19,441 bases of DNA. Source: JABZIP01 sp052173355. GTDB taxonomy: Bacteria > Bacillota > Clostridia > Peptostreptococcales > Anaerovoracaceae. Below are positions 9,589-16,049 of the stretch, piece by piece. The notes under the pieces were generated by a model. That model saw only the letters and a program-made list of their open reading frames with translations, ran no database searches and was not told where the DNA came from. Location of the stretch: contig JBQMYS010000027.1 in NCBI GenBank assembly GCA_052173355.1, positions 1 through 19,441 on the forward strand, in the 5' to 3' direction. Position 1 is the stretch's first letter. Each line of letters starts with the position of its first letter. The translations under genes were made by a program, and so were the position numbers.

Positions 9589-10660
9589 AATATGCCTCTT
9601 TATTTATGCTTTCGATATTTGCATCAATCTTTGCATCTTTTGTCAATATTACTATCTTATCTCCTGCTTTTAACTTGTCGCTGTCTTCAATAAAGTTTAA
9701 ATTTGAATCTAAAATCGCACCATAACCTCGTTTTATTATATGCATCGGATTTAGGAGCGTCAACTGCGCATTTAAAGAATTTAAATGATTTCTGGAATAC
9801 AAAATCCTGCGCTTTGCGGTTTCCAAAATTTCAATACATAGCGCTGACAAATACTGTTTCAAAACCTTACGGTCTGGAATTGCAAGTTGTGCGGCCGCGG
9901 TCGGCGTAGCCGCCCGCGCATCGGAAACAAAGTCTGCGATTGTAAAATCAATCTCATGCCCAATCGCAGAGATTACGGGAAGCGCGCTTCCCGCAATCGC
10001 CCTTGCCACAATTTCTTCATTGAACGCGGCAAGGTCCTCTTTGTTTCCGCCACCACGCGACACTATCAGAACATCTGCATCTTTTATTTTCTTATTTGCA
10101 ATTTCAATCGACGAAACTATATCCTCGGCTGCATCTTGACCCTGTACCAATGTTGGAATCAAAACTAATTTGATAGCAGGATTCAGATTTTTCGCCGTCC
10201 TTTTTATATCTTCTATCGCCGCTCCCGTATCAGATGTTATTATAACAACCTTTTGTGGATACGACGGAATCTTCTTTTTCCTATTTGAATCAAACAATCC
10301 CTCTTTGAAAAGTTTTTCCTTAAGCTTTTCAAATTCGGTTGCGAGTTCCCCTTCTTTTTCTGCTGTTACCGTAAATACCCGAAACGAGTAAGTCCCGCCT
10401 CTTTCATAACCGCAAATCGCTCCTGTGGCCTCAATCGTCTTTCCTTCTACAAGTTTTATATTTAAGTTTTTTACTATATTTTCCGGTATAAAACAAGCCA
10501 ATCTGCTTTTTTCATCTTTAAGCGTCATATACACATTGCCCGACGAATGATATGTAACACTTGAAACTTCTCCTGTTATACAAATCCTGCTCAGCACCGG
10601 ATCAATATTCAAGATTCGTGAAATATAATTATTTACTTCTGAAATCGTTATCGCCCTCAT
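9581..10660 (-). CDS. xseA: Exodeoxyribonuclease VII large subunit (compact form)
   Basis: The catalytic subunit of exonuclease VII, 359 residues against roughly 400-460 in well-known homologues. N-terminal OB fold about 1-100 with GEVSSVTYHSSGNVYMTLKD at 30-49; catalytic domain about 125-263 with SRGGG at 201-205 and GHEIDFTIADF...RAATP at 234-253; conserved C-terminal LNPMHIIKRGYGAI at 303-316. Both ends and all conserved blocks are present; the missing length falls in the helical coiled-coil stretch between about 264 and 302. The ATG at 10660 overlaps the TsaD-like stop as ATGA, with AAGGAA about nine bases upstream. No frameshift is apparent. Confidence 0.95.
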   Translation of the reverse strand: MRAITISEVNNYISRILNIDPVLSRICITGEVSSVTYHSSGNVYMTLKDEKSRLACFIPENIVKNLNIKLVEGKTIEATGAICGYERGGTYSFRVFTVTAEKEGELATEFEKLKEKLFKEGLFDSNRKKKIPSYPQKVVIITSDTGAAIEDIKRTAKNLNPAIKLVLIPTLVQGQDAAEDIVSSIEIANKKIKDADVLIVSRGGGNKEDLAAFNEEIVARAIAGSALPVISAIGHEIDFTIADFVSDARAATPTAAAQLAIPDRKVLKQYLSALCIEILETAKRRILYSRNHLNSLNAQLTLLNPMHIIKRGYGAILDSNLNFIEDSDKLKAGDKIVILTKDAKIDANIESINKEAYYD

Positions 10661-11697
10661 AAAAGTAATTTCCTTCCCAGAAGCCCTATACCTACTGCAT
10701 TATCGGAAGAAAGCTCAGCATCAGAAAAAATAAACTTATACTTTTCATGCACTTTATTTTTTTCCAATTTTTCCCTTATGTATTTGCTCGCAGATACACC
10801 TCCTGAAAAAACAATTTGATAAATATTTGTTTTTTCCATTGCCTGCAAACTCACCTGCAAAATCAACTCTGCCGTTTTATCCAGCATTTGTTTTGCAATG
10901 TACGAACGAAACTCATCATTTTCAGATTCTTTCAAATGTTCTTCTATGTATCGTGTAATTTGAGTTTCAATTCCGGAAATATTAAAATACAAATCCTTTT
11001 GCTTAATTTTAGCGAACCTTTTTTCGTATTCGGACTCACGTAAATCGTACAAAAGTGCCAAATTATCAATATATTTCCCTGCAGGAAACGGCATATTAAG
11101 CTTTACTCCTATTCTGTCTATCATCTGCCCGAGCGATATATCAAGGCTTCCCCCGATTATAGATATATCATAAAAATTTGTAAAATCATCAGCTTTTAAA
11201 GAAAAATCATTATTTTTAACCAAAAGCAACTCACAGGTACCGCCGGAAAGATGCCAACAAAGAAAATTTCCTGAAATCTTATCATGATTTTTATATAATG
11301 CCGACTCTATATGACCTTCTTGATGTGAAAATCTAAAAAGCGGTAGCGAGAACGCACCTGCCAAAATTTTTGCAAATGACTCGCCTGCTCTAAAACATGG
11401 CATATATGAACCTTCAATCGGTCTTGGTTTTTCAGAAACTGCAACAGCCTTTAATTTTAACGTTGTTTTTAAATCATGCTTTTGAATTTTAAAAAAATGT
11501 AGCATTTCATCAAAAATTTGCGGGAAATTTATCATATGCTGAAAGACCGCATCGGACTGTCTAAGCCCTCGTTCACCTTTTTTTACAACAAGTAACTTTC
11601 TAAAATCTGCAAGGATTTCGCCGTTTTCATCAATTAAAGAAACTGAAGTTGTATAATTGCTTGTATCTATTCCAAGTACCGTAAAATTTTGTTTCAT
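10657..11697 (-). CDS. TsaD/Kae1/Gcp-like protein (Clostridia-type paralogue, function unknown)
   Basis: An ASKHA-fold protein of 346 residues related to TsaD (Gcp, Kae1), which makes the t6A37 tRNA modification. It keeps N-terminal GIDTSNYTTSVSL at 9-21, the metal-binding pair in HQEGH (H125, H129), LSGGT at 150-154, the DISLGQMIDRIG...FPAG block at 186-207, FSGGVSA at 297-303 and DNAVGIG at 332-338. It differs from true TsaD, whose N-terminus reads GIETSCDETA; here that signature is SNYTTS. It is often annotated as O-sialoglycoprotein endopeptidase or Kae1-like. Context does not support the t6A set: tsaB, tsaE and rimI are not adjacent. It occupies the place of folD between nusB and xseA in Bacillus. 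ATG at 11697 has GGAAG eight bases upstream; gap to nusB 3 bases. Family membership is firm, function is not. Confidence 0.85.
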   Translation of the reverse strand: MKQNFTVLGIDTSNYTTSVSLIDENGEILADFRKLLVVKKGERGLRQSDAVFQHMINFPQIFDEMLHFFKIQKHDLKTTLKLKAVAVSEKPRPIEGSYMPCFRAGESFAKILAGAFSLPLFRFSHQEGHIESALYKNHDKISGNFLCWHLSGGTCELLLVKNNDFSLKADDFTNFYDISIIGGSLDISLGQMIDRIGVKLNMPFPAGKYIDNLALLYDLRESEYEKRFAKIKQKDLYFNISGIETQITRYIEEHLKESENDEFRSYIAKQMLDKTAELILQVSLQAMEKTNIYQIVFSGGVSASKYIREKLEKNKVHEKYKFIFSDAELSSDNAVGIGLLGRKLLL

Positions 11698-11700
11698 TTA

Positions 11701-12126
11701 TCAATCTTCCAAATTTCTAAGCTTCTCAACTTTTCCAAATTTGGCAATAGTTGCAAGAATTCCGTTTATAATCTTATTTTCTTCCTCATTTGAAAATGTT
11801 TTACCAAGTTTTACCGCTTCATTTATAGACACCTGCACCGGTATATCCGTATACAAAAGTTCGCAAGTTGCAAGACGTAAAATTGCAAGATCAACTTTAG
11901 AAAATCTTGAAAGATTCCACTTTGGCGATGCCTCTCCTATTTTTTTATCTATATCGTCTTTATTTTCTAAAAAGATCTCCATACAAGTGTCTATATACCT
12001 TTTCTCATTTTGCCACGATTCTATATTCGCAAAAAAAACTCCCTGTTGCCCTTTTGAAAAATCCGAATTCATATCCATCTGATAAAAAAGTTGCATCAAG
12101 TTTTCCCTTGCCTGCTGTCTATACAT
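11701..12126 (-). CDS. nusB: Transcription antitermination factor NusB
   Basis: NusB joins NusE (ribosomal protein S10) on boxA RNA to form the rRNA antitermination complex. The 141-residue, all-helical protein shows the N-terminal RQQARENLMQLFYQMD, the central WNLSRFSKVDLAILRLATCE and the C-terminal VSINEAVKLGKTFSNEE block followed by INGILATI, all expected positions for the family. ATG at 12126 has GAGG about nine bases upstream. It is 43 bases after the Asp23-like gene, the same neighbour as in Bacillus (yqhY-nusB), and 3 bases ahead of the TsaD-like gene. Confidence 0.95.
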   Translation of the reverse strand: MYRQQARENLMQLFYQMDMNSDFSKGQQGVFFANIESWQNEKRYIDTCMEIFLENKDDIDKKIGEASPKWNLSRFSKVDLAILRLATCELLYTDIPVQVSINEAVKLGKTFSNEEENKIINGILATIAKFGKVEKLRNLED

Positions 12127-12149
12127 CCAATTTTTCCTCTCTATTTTGG

Positions 12150-12173
12150 TTAGTTAATAATAATTTTAACTAA
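12150..12173 (-). other. AT-rich inverted repeat between the Asp23-like gene and nusB
   Basis: Perfect 8-base arms (TTAGTTAA and TTAACTAA) around an 8-base loop, overlapping the stop codon of the Asp23-like gene. No T-tract follows on the minus strand, so it is not a typical terminator; it might be an mRNA stability or processing hairpin, or chance in AT-rich DNA. Confidence 0.35.
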
Positions 12174-12520
12174 AAATGTATTCCGTTTATATGTATGTTG
12201 ATGGCACTAACAGGGTTTGCTGACAATTTTTGTAATGCTTTATTTATATTTTGCTGTGTTGCCCAAGCAATCTGCGGAATTTTAAAACCATATTCCAATA
12301 TCAAAAATACATCTATTTTAATTTTTTCGCGTTCTCCGGTAATTTTAACACCTTTTCGCATCGCAGCTTTGCCTCTACTCATAATCAAATTTTCTTTGGT
12401 AATTTTTTCTGCAACAGCAAAAACTCCATCTGTATTAAGTGCCGCAAATGCTACTTCGTAAATCAAATCATCCTCTTTTATTTTCGGCTTTTCCTCATTT
12501 GATTTTATATTATTACCCAC
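12170..12520 (-). CDS. Asp23/Gls24 family envelope stress response protein
   Basis: A small (116-residue) protein with the Asp23 (alkaline shock, DUF322) pattern: IYEVAFAALNTDGVFAVAEK near 19-38, a GVKI...KIKIDVFLILEYGFKIPQIAW strand-helix region, and a closing VSAINIHINGIHF strand. No membrane segment or signal peptide is seen, so it is cytoplasmic. Members such as YqhY of Bacillus lie beside accBC and nusB and affect lipid or envelope homeostasis; the exact role is unknown. Start is GTG at 12520 with GAGG six bases upstream; an ATG two bases earlier is out of frame and stops after five codons. Likely first gene of the nusB...miaA run. Confidence 0.9.
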   Translation of the reverse strand: MGNNIKSNEEKPKIKEDDLIYEVAFAALNTDGVFAVAEKITKENLIMSRGKAAMRKGVKITGEREKIKIDVFLILEYGFKIPQIAWATQQNINKALQKLSANPVSAINIHINGIHF

Positions 12521-12554
12521 ATCACACCTCTGCCAAATTTAACCGGCATTGTTG

Positions 12555-12563
12555 ATTATACCA
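12555..12563 (-). promoter_or_regulatory. Possible extended -10 promoter ahead of the Asp23-like gene
   Basis: Reads TGGTATAAT on the minus strand, a consensus -10 with the extended TGn element, just after the lysS stop. No good -35 is seen 17 bases upstream. It would start transcripts near 12548, about 28 bases before the GTG at 12520. Confidence 0.4.
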
Positions 12564-12565
12564 AT

Positions 12566-14122
12566 TTACTTGCCTATCGGCTTCATTGTAGGGAACAAAA
12601 TTATATCCCTTATACTTGGAGCATCTGTGATGAGCATGATTACCCTATCTATACCTATACCAAGTCCACCTGTCGGAGGTAACCCTACTTCAAGCGCATT
12701 AACAAAATCCATATCCATAGGATGAGCTTCATCGTCCTCGCCCGAATCAAGCTGTGCTTGCTGCGCAGTAAACCTTTCAAACTGGTCTATCGGGTCATTT
12801 AACTCTGAAAATGCGTTTGCTATTTCCCAGCCATTCACATACGCTTCAAATCTTCTCGTAATTCGCGAATCTTTTGAATCCCGTTTTGCAAGTGGAGAAA
12901 TTTCTACCGGATGACCGCAAACAAATACCGGCCCGTCCAAATATCCCGGAACATCTTCACAATATTCTTCAAACATTTCCGCAATCAATTTGCCTCTTGT
13001 GTATTCTTTTACATCTTTTTCAGTAAGAGCGCTCGGATGTTCCTTTATATATGAAAGTACAGCCTGCCTGCATTCTTCATCAGCATCCATATGATGAAAA
13101 TCAACACCGGTGATTTCTTTCACCGCATCAGTCATGTCAAGCCTTCTCCATGGAGGAGTCAAATCGAATGTTTTTCCTTGATATGTAATCACCATACTGC
13201 CTGTTGCTGCAAGAGCCGCCTGCGATACCACCTGTTCGGTAACTTCCATTACCTTTTCCATATCCGCATAAGCCATATAACACTCCATAGATGTAAACTC
13301 AGGGTTGTGATTTCTATCCATACCTTCATTTCTGAACATCTTACCCATTTCATAAACTCGATCTATTCCGCCAACTATCAAGCGCTTTAAAAAAAGTTCG
13401 TTTGAAATTCGAAGTTTCATAGGCAAATCAAGCGTATTATGATGAGTATCAAAAGGTCTGGCATTTGCTCCGCCTGCTATCGTAGTTAAAATCGGAGTAT
13501 CCACTTCCAAATACCCGTACTGATTTTCAAGAACTTCTCGAATTTTGTGTATTATCTGAGAACGCTTAAAAAAAGTCTCTCGCACTACAGGATTTACAAT
13601 CAAATCTACATACCTTTGTCTATATCTTTGATCTTGATCCTTCAATCCTTTAAACTTATCCGGTAAAACCTGTAATGATTTAGACAAAAGCACTAAACTA
13701 TCAGCTTTTATAGAAATTTCACCATGCTTGGTCTTGAAAACTTCACCTGTTAGTCCCACTATATCTCCAATATCGTAAGTGGTAAAAATATCATATTCTT
13801 CCTCACCTATTGCATCTCGTCTAATGTAAACCTGGATTCTTCCCTTTGTGTCTTGTATATCTATAAAAGAAGCTTTTCCCATATGTCGGTTAGCCATTAT
13901 CCTGCCCGCACACGAAACTTTCTTGCCTTCCATTTCATCAAAATTATCTTTTATATCCATGCTGTAAGCGTTTACATCCCAACGCTCATGTATGAAAGGA
14001 TTTCTTCCCATTTCCTGCAATTTTTTCAGCTTTTCGCGCCTTATAACTCTTTGTTCAGACAGTTTTTCTTCACTTAATTCGTCATTTTCCAATTCCGGAT
14101 TTTCAATTAAAATTTCACTCAT
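12566..14122 (-). CDS. lysS: Lysyl-tRNA synthetase, class II
   Basis: Charges tRNA-Lys. The 518-residue protein has an N-terminal acidic/charged extension (about 1-40), an OB-fold anticodon-binding domain (about 68-145), and the class II catalytic core. Motif 2 is FRNEGMDRNHNPEFTSME at 263-280; motif 3 is GLGIGIDRV at 486-494; the lysine-binding segment includes PVEISPLAKR at 405-414 and EIANAFSELNDP at 433-444. It ends soon after motif 3 with FPTMKP, as normal. ATG at 14122 follows GGAG within about 12 bases. It lies 28 bases after greA, with no terminator between, so the two are likely co-transcribed. No T-box or other leader element is visible. Confidence 0.98.
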   Translation of the reverse strand: MSEILIENPELENDELSEEKLSEQRVIRREKLKKLQEMGRNPFIHERWDVNAYSMDIKDNFDEMEGKKVSCAGRIMANRHMGKASFIDIQDTKGRIQVYIRRDAIGEEEYDIFTTYDIGDIVGLTGEVFKTKHGEISIKADSLVLLSKSLQVLPDKFKGLKDQDQRYRQRYVDLIVNPVVRETFFKRSQIIHKIREVLENQYGYLEVDTPILTTIAGGANARPFDTHHNTLDLPMKLRISNELFLKRLIVGGIDRVYEMGKMFRNEGMDRNHNPEFTSMECYMAYADMEKVMEVTEQVVSQAALAATGSMVITYQGKTFDLTPPWRRLDMTDAVKEITGVDFHHMDADEECRQAVLSYIKEHPSALTEKDVKEYTRGKLIAEMFEEYCEDVPGYLDGPVFVCGHPVEISPLAKRDSKDSRITRRFEAYVNGWEIANAFSELNDPIDQFERFTAQQAQLDSGEDDEAHPMDMDFVNALEVGLPPTGGLGIGIDRVIMLITDAPSIRDIILFPTMKPIGK

Positions 14123-14150
14123 TGTCCCATCTCCATATGTTTTTTATATG

Positions 14151-14624
14151 CTATTTACTTATTTCAAGTATTTCGTAATGCAATGTTCCGTCAGGCACCT
14201 GTATCTCAACAACACTTCCAACAGATTGACCTATTAGCGCCATTCCTACAGGCGATTCATTTGAAATCTTACCTTCAAACGGATCCGATTCTGTTGAACC
14301 TACAATGGTATAATGTGCAACTTGTCCCGTCTCTTTTATTCTTACCTTTGTAGTAATGCCTACATTTACATGATCTTCGGACATTTCACTTTCATCTATT
14401 ACCTTCGCCGTTCTAATCATAGTTTCCAATTTATGTATGCGTTCTTCAAGCTCTGCCTGTTCATTCTTTGCAGCATCATATTCGGCATTTTCCGAAAGAT
14501 CCCCATAGGAAATTGCTTCTTTTAAACGTTCTGATACTTCCGCTCTCCTAACTGAAATCAATTCCTCATATTCAGCCTTTATTTTTTCAAGCCCCTCTCT
14601 TGTAAGCAAAACTACTTCTGCCAT
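14151..14624 (-). CDS. greA: Transcription elongation factor GreA
   Basis: GreA enters the RNA polymerase secondary channel and stimulates cleavage of backtracked RNA. At 157 residues it has the normal length. The N-terminal coiled-coil hairpin (about 1-75) ends its tip in GDLSENAEYD at 41-50, holding the two acidic residues D42 and E45 that activate cleavage; the C-terminal FKBP-like domain covers about 84-157 (ISNESPVGMALIGQSVG). ATG at 14624 has a strong AAAAGGAG eight bases upstream and a clear promoter 53-81 bases upstream. First gene of a greA-lysS unit, as in many Clostridia. Confidence 0.98.
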   Translation of the reverse strand: MAEVVLLTREGLEKIKAEYEELISVRRAEVSERLKEAISYGDLSENAEYDAAKNEQAELEERIHKLETMIRTAKVIDESEMSEDHVNVGITTKVRIKETGQVAHYTIVGSTESDPFEGKISNESPVGMALIGQSVGSVVEIQVPDGTLHYEILEISK

Positions 14625-14676
14625 TTTATATTCTCCTTTTATAAATAATTTCGTAAAATTCCTAAACTATTCAAAT

Positions 14677-14705
14677 ATCATAACATTTTAACTGCCAAAA
14701 TTCAA
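14677..14705 (-). promoter_or_regulatory. Sigma-A-type promoter of greA-lysS
   Basis: On the minus strand: -35 TTGAAT at 14705-14700, a 17-base spacer, and -10 TATGAT at 14682-14677. Predicted transcription start near 14670, giving a leader of about 46 bases, too short for a T-box. Confidence 0.7.
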
Positions 14706-14747
14706 GAACAAATTAAAAGTCACAGACTCATTTTAGCCATTTCATAC

Positions 14748-14779
14748 AAAAAATCTTACCCGGGTAAGGCAAGATTTTT
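14748..14779 (-). terminator. Intrinsic terminator after the ArsC/Spx-family gene
   Basis: Arms 14768-14779 and 14749-14760 form a 12-bp stem with one G-U pair around a 7-base loop, followed on the minus strand by a run of six T (14753-14748, partly in the stem). It lies 13 bases beyond the stop codon and separates this gene from greA. The stem also reads with AT-rich flanks on the plus strand, but no plus-strand gene approaches it. Confidence 0.75.
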
Positions 14780-14792
14780 AAAACTGTTTTAC

Positions 14793-15143
14793 TTATATCA
14801 AATTATCGCTCCATTCAGCTTCTTTAAAACCCACAAGTACAATGTCTTTTGATACAATAATAGGTCGCTTTACAAGCATACCGTTAGAAGCAAGCAGTTT
14901 TAACTTTTCGTCTTCACTCATATCTTTAAGCTTGTCCTTGAGCTGCATTTCTTTATAAATCAGTCCGCTTGTATTAAAGAATTTTTTAATATCAAGTCCG
15001 CTTATTTCATACCATTTTTTTAATTCATCATATGTCGGATTTTCTTCAACAATGTGACGTTCATTGTAGTCTATATTGTTGTCATTTAACCATTTTTTTG
15101 CCTTTTGACAGGTAGAACATCTGGGATAACACATAAATAACAT
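14793..15143 (-). CDS. ArsC/Spx/YffB family thioredoxin-fold protein
   Basis: A 116-residue protein with an N-terminal thioredoxin-like redox motif CSTC (C9, C12) in CYPRCSTCQKAKKWL and VKRPI at 91-95 (R93 with the conserved cis-Pro). This is the family that includes arsenate reductase ArsC, the RNA polymerase regulator Spx and YffB. Clostridial members are usually labelled arsenate reductase family protein or Spx/MgsR-like; neither activity is proven by sequence, and no ars genes are near. The frame could extend to an ATG at 15173, but the perfect AGGAGGT at 15149-15155 lies five bases before the ATG at 15143, which also gives the family N-terminus. Single-gene unit with its own promoter and terminator. 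Confidence 0.92.
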   Translation of the reverse strand: MLFMCYPRCSTCQKAKKWLNDNNIDYNERHIVEENPTYDELKKWYEISGLDIKKFFNTSGLIYKEMQLKDKLKDMSEDEKLKLLASNGMLVKRPIIVSKDIVLVGFKEAEWSDNLI

Positions 15144-15148
15144 TTTTG

Positions 15149-15155
15149 ACCTCCT
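15149..15155 (-). promoter_or_regulatory. Ribosome binding site that decides the ArsC/Spx-family start
   Basis: AGGAGGT, a full anti-16S match, five bases before the ATG at 15143-15141. It lies inside the longer open frame that begins at 15173, which argues against that longer start. Confidence 0.9.
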
Positions 15156-15191
15156 ATTATCACAAATCATCACCGCGATATTTTAATCTCT

Positions 15192-15219
15192 ATTATAGAT
15201 AATTACCCATTTGTAACAA
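15192..15219 (-). promoter_or_regulatory. Sigma-A-type promoter of the ArsC/Spx-family gene
   Basis: On the minus strand: -35 TTGTTA at 15219-15214, a 16-base spacer, and a consensus -10 TATAAT at 15197-15192. Predicted start near 15185 and a leader of about 40 bases. Confidence 0.7.
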
Positions 15220-15221
15220 AT
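15209..15221. promoter_or_regulatory. Inverted repeat overlapping the -35 box (possible operator)
   Basis: ATTTGTTACAAAT: 6-base arms ATTTGT/ACAAAT around one central base, covering the -35 element of the ArsC/Spx-family promoter. A repressor could bind here, but no regulator can be named and chance is possible in AT-rich DNA. Confidence 0.35.
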
Positions 15222-15280
15222 CTTATCACAAACCCGAACATCATCCTCTTATTTATATTCATTAACCAATATTTATTCAT

Positions 15281-15331
15281 ACAAAAAATAAATACGATAA
15301 AAAGTTCTTATACTTTCTACCGTATTTATTT
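15281..15331 (-). terminator. Probable terminator downstream of cinA, in an AT-rich spacer
   Basis: Arms 15321-15331 and 15286-15296 pair perfectly over 11 bases, with a 24-base loop that can form an inner AAAG/CTTT hairpin. On the minus strand the second arm runs into TTTATTTTTTGT. It lies about 105 bases after the cinA stop. The stem is AT-rich, so strength is uncertain. The rest of the 15144-15436 spacer holds the ArsC/Spx promoter, two short hairpins (15355-15371 and 15375-15388) and no credible gene. Confidence 0.5.
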
Positions 15332-15436
15332 CGTAACCGATAACCTTGATTACTAAATATAAGCTATATTTTAAGTAAGATTTCTTACGATTTTGTAAAT
15401 ATGATTTTTTTATTATCTTTAAAAATATTCTTAATT

Positions 15437-15958
15437 TTAGTATTGCCTTTTTAATTCTTTCACCATCTCAAACATATTCAACATTGAATTTTTACGATTC
15501 TCCGCTCTGTTACCTTTAAGTCGAAGTTCTCTTACCTTTGTGACACCATCACTTGAAATTCCAATATAAACAAGTCCTACAGGTTTGTTATTCGTAGCGC
15601 CTTGCGGTCCTGCTATTCCCGTTACGGAAATACCTATATCGGTTTTGCTTACATTTCGAACTCCCTGTGCCATTTCAAAAGCAGTTTCTTTACTTACAGC
15701 ACCGAATGCTGCAAGCGTTTCACTTTTAACTCCAAGTTCAGAAATCTTTGCTTCATTGCTATATGTAACGATTCCTCTGTCAAAAATCTGTGATGCACCC
15801 GAAATTTCAGTAACTTCTTTCGAAAAAAGTCCGCCGGTACATGATTCTGCAGCGGATATTGTCAACTTTTTTTCAATTAAAAAATCAACTACCTCTTTCG
15901 GTAAATTAAAATTTTCTATAACATTATTTCCTTTTTCTTCTAAAATTATTTCTTTCAT
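15437..15958 (-). CDS. CinA C-terminal domain protein (PncC-type nicotinamide-nucleotide amidohydrolase)
   Basis: A 173-residue single-domain protein. It has AESCTGG at 37-43 with the catalytic serine S39, and the later block GIAGPQGATNNKPVGLVYIG. PncC enzymes hydrolyse NMN to nicotinate mononucleotide plus ammonia in NAD recycling. The N-terminal COG1058 domain of full CinA (about 250 residues) is absent: the region upstream is a terminator and the end of pgsA, with no broken remains. ATG at 15958 has GAGG five bases upstream. It follows pgsA as cinA does in Bacillus, but recA does not follow. A strong terminator lies between it and pgsA and no good promoter is visible. Confidence 0.92.
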   Translation of the reverse strand: MKEIILEEKGNNVIENFNLPKEVVDFLIEKKLTISAAESCTGGLFSKEVTEISGASQIFDRGIVTYSNEAKISELGVKSETLAAFGAVSKETAFEMAQGVRNVSKTDIGISVTGIAGPQGATNNKPVGLVYIGISSDGVTKVRELRLKGNRAENRKNSMLNMFEMVKELKRQY

Positions 15959-15996
15959 TATCTCCTCATTTCCTTTTATATAATAACTTTGTTATC

Positions 15997-16022
15997 AAAA
16001 ACCGCACTGTCAGTGCGGTTTT
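15997..16022. terminator. Strong hairpin terminator after pgsA, active-looking on both strands
   Basis: Perfect 10-bp stem AAAACCGCAC/GTGCGGTTTT (15998-16007 with 16013-16022) and a 5-base loop; a run of five T follows on the minus strand and four T on the plus strand. It lies 27 bases past the pgsA stop and would end the ftsK-rimO-pgsA transcript. Confidence 0.85.
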
Positions 16023-16049
16023 AATACCTTTAGGCAAATAGAATAATTT

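Noticed and set aside
9581..10660. Frameshift or truncation of xseA
   Set aside because: N-terminal OB fold, catalytic block and C-terminal RGYG block are all in one frame; the short length comes from the coiled-coil region only.
11657..12082. Plus-strand open frame of 141 codons opposite nusB
   Set aside because: It is the antisense shadow of a clear NusB gene; its translation shows no family pattern and only the serine/phenylalanine-rich bias of antisense AT-rich DNA.
14625..14792. T-box or other riboswitch ahead of greA-lysS
   Set aside because: The predicted leader is about 46 bases; the only stable hairpin in the interval belongs to the terminator of the previous gene.
15585..15983. 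Plus-strand open frame of 132 codons opposite cinA
   Set aside because: It mirrors the PncC-domain coding sequence and shows no domain of its own. It does end close to the bidirectional hairpin at 15998-16022, but that hairpin is explained by pgsA.
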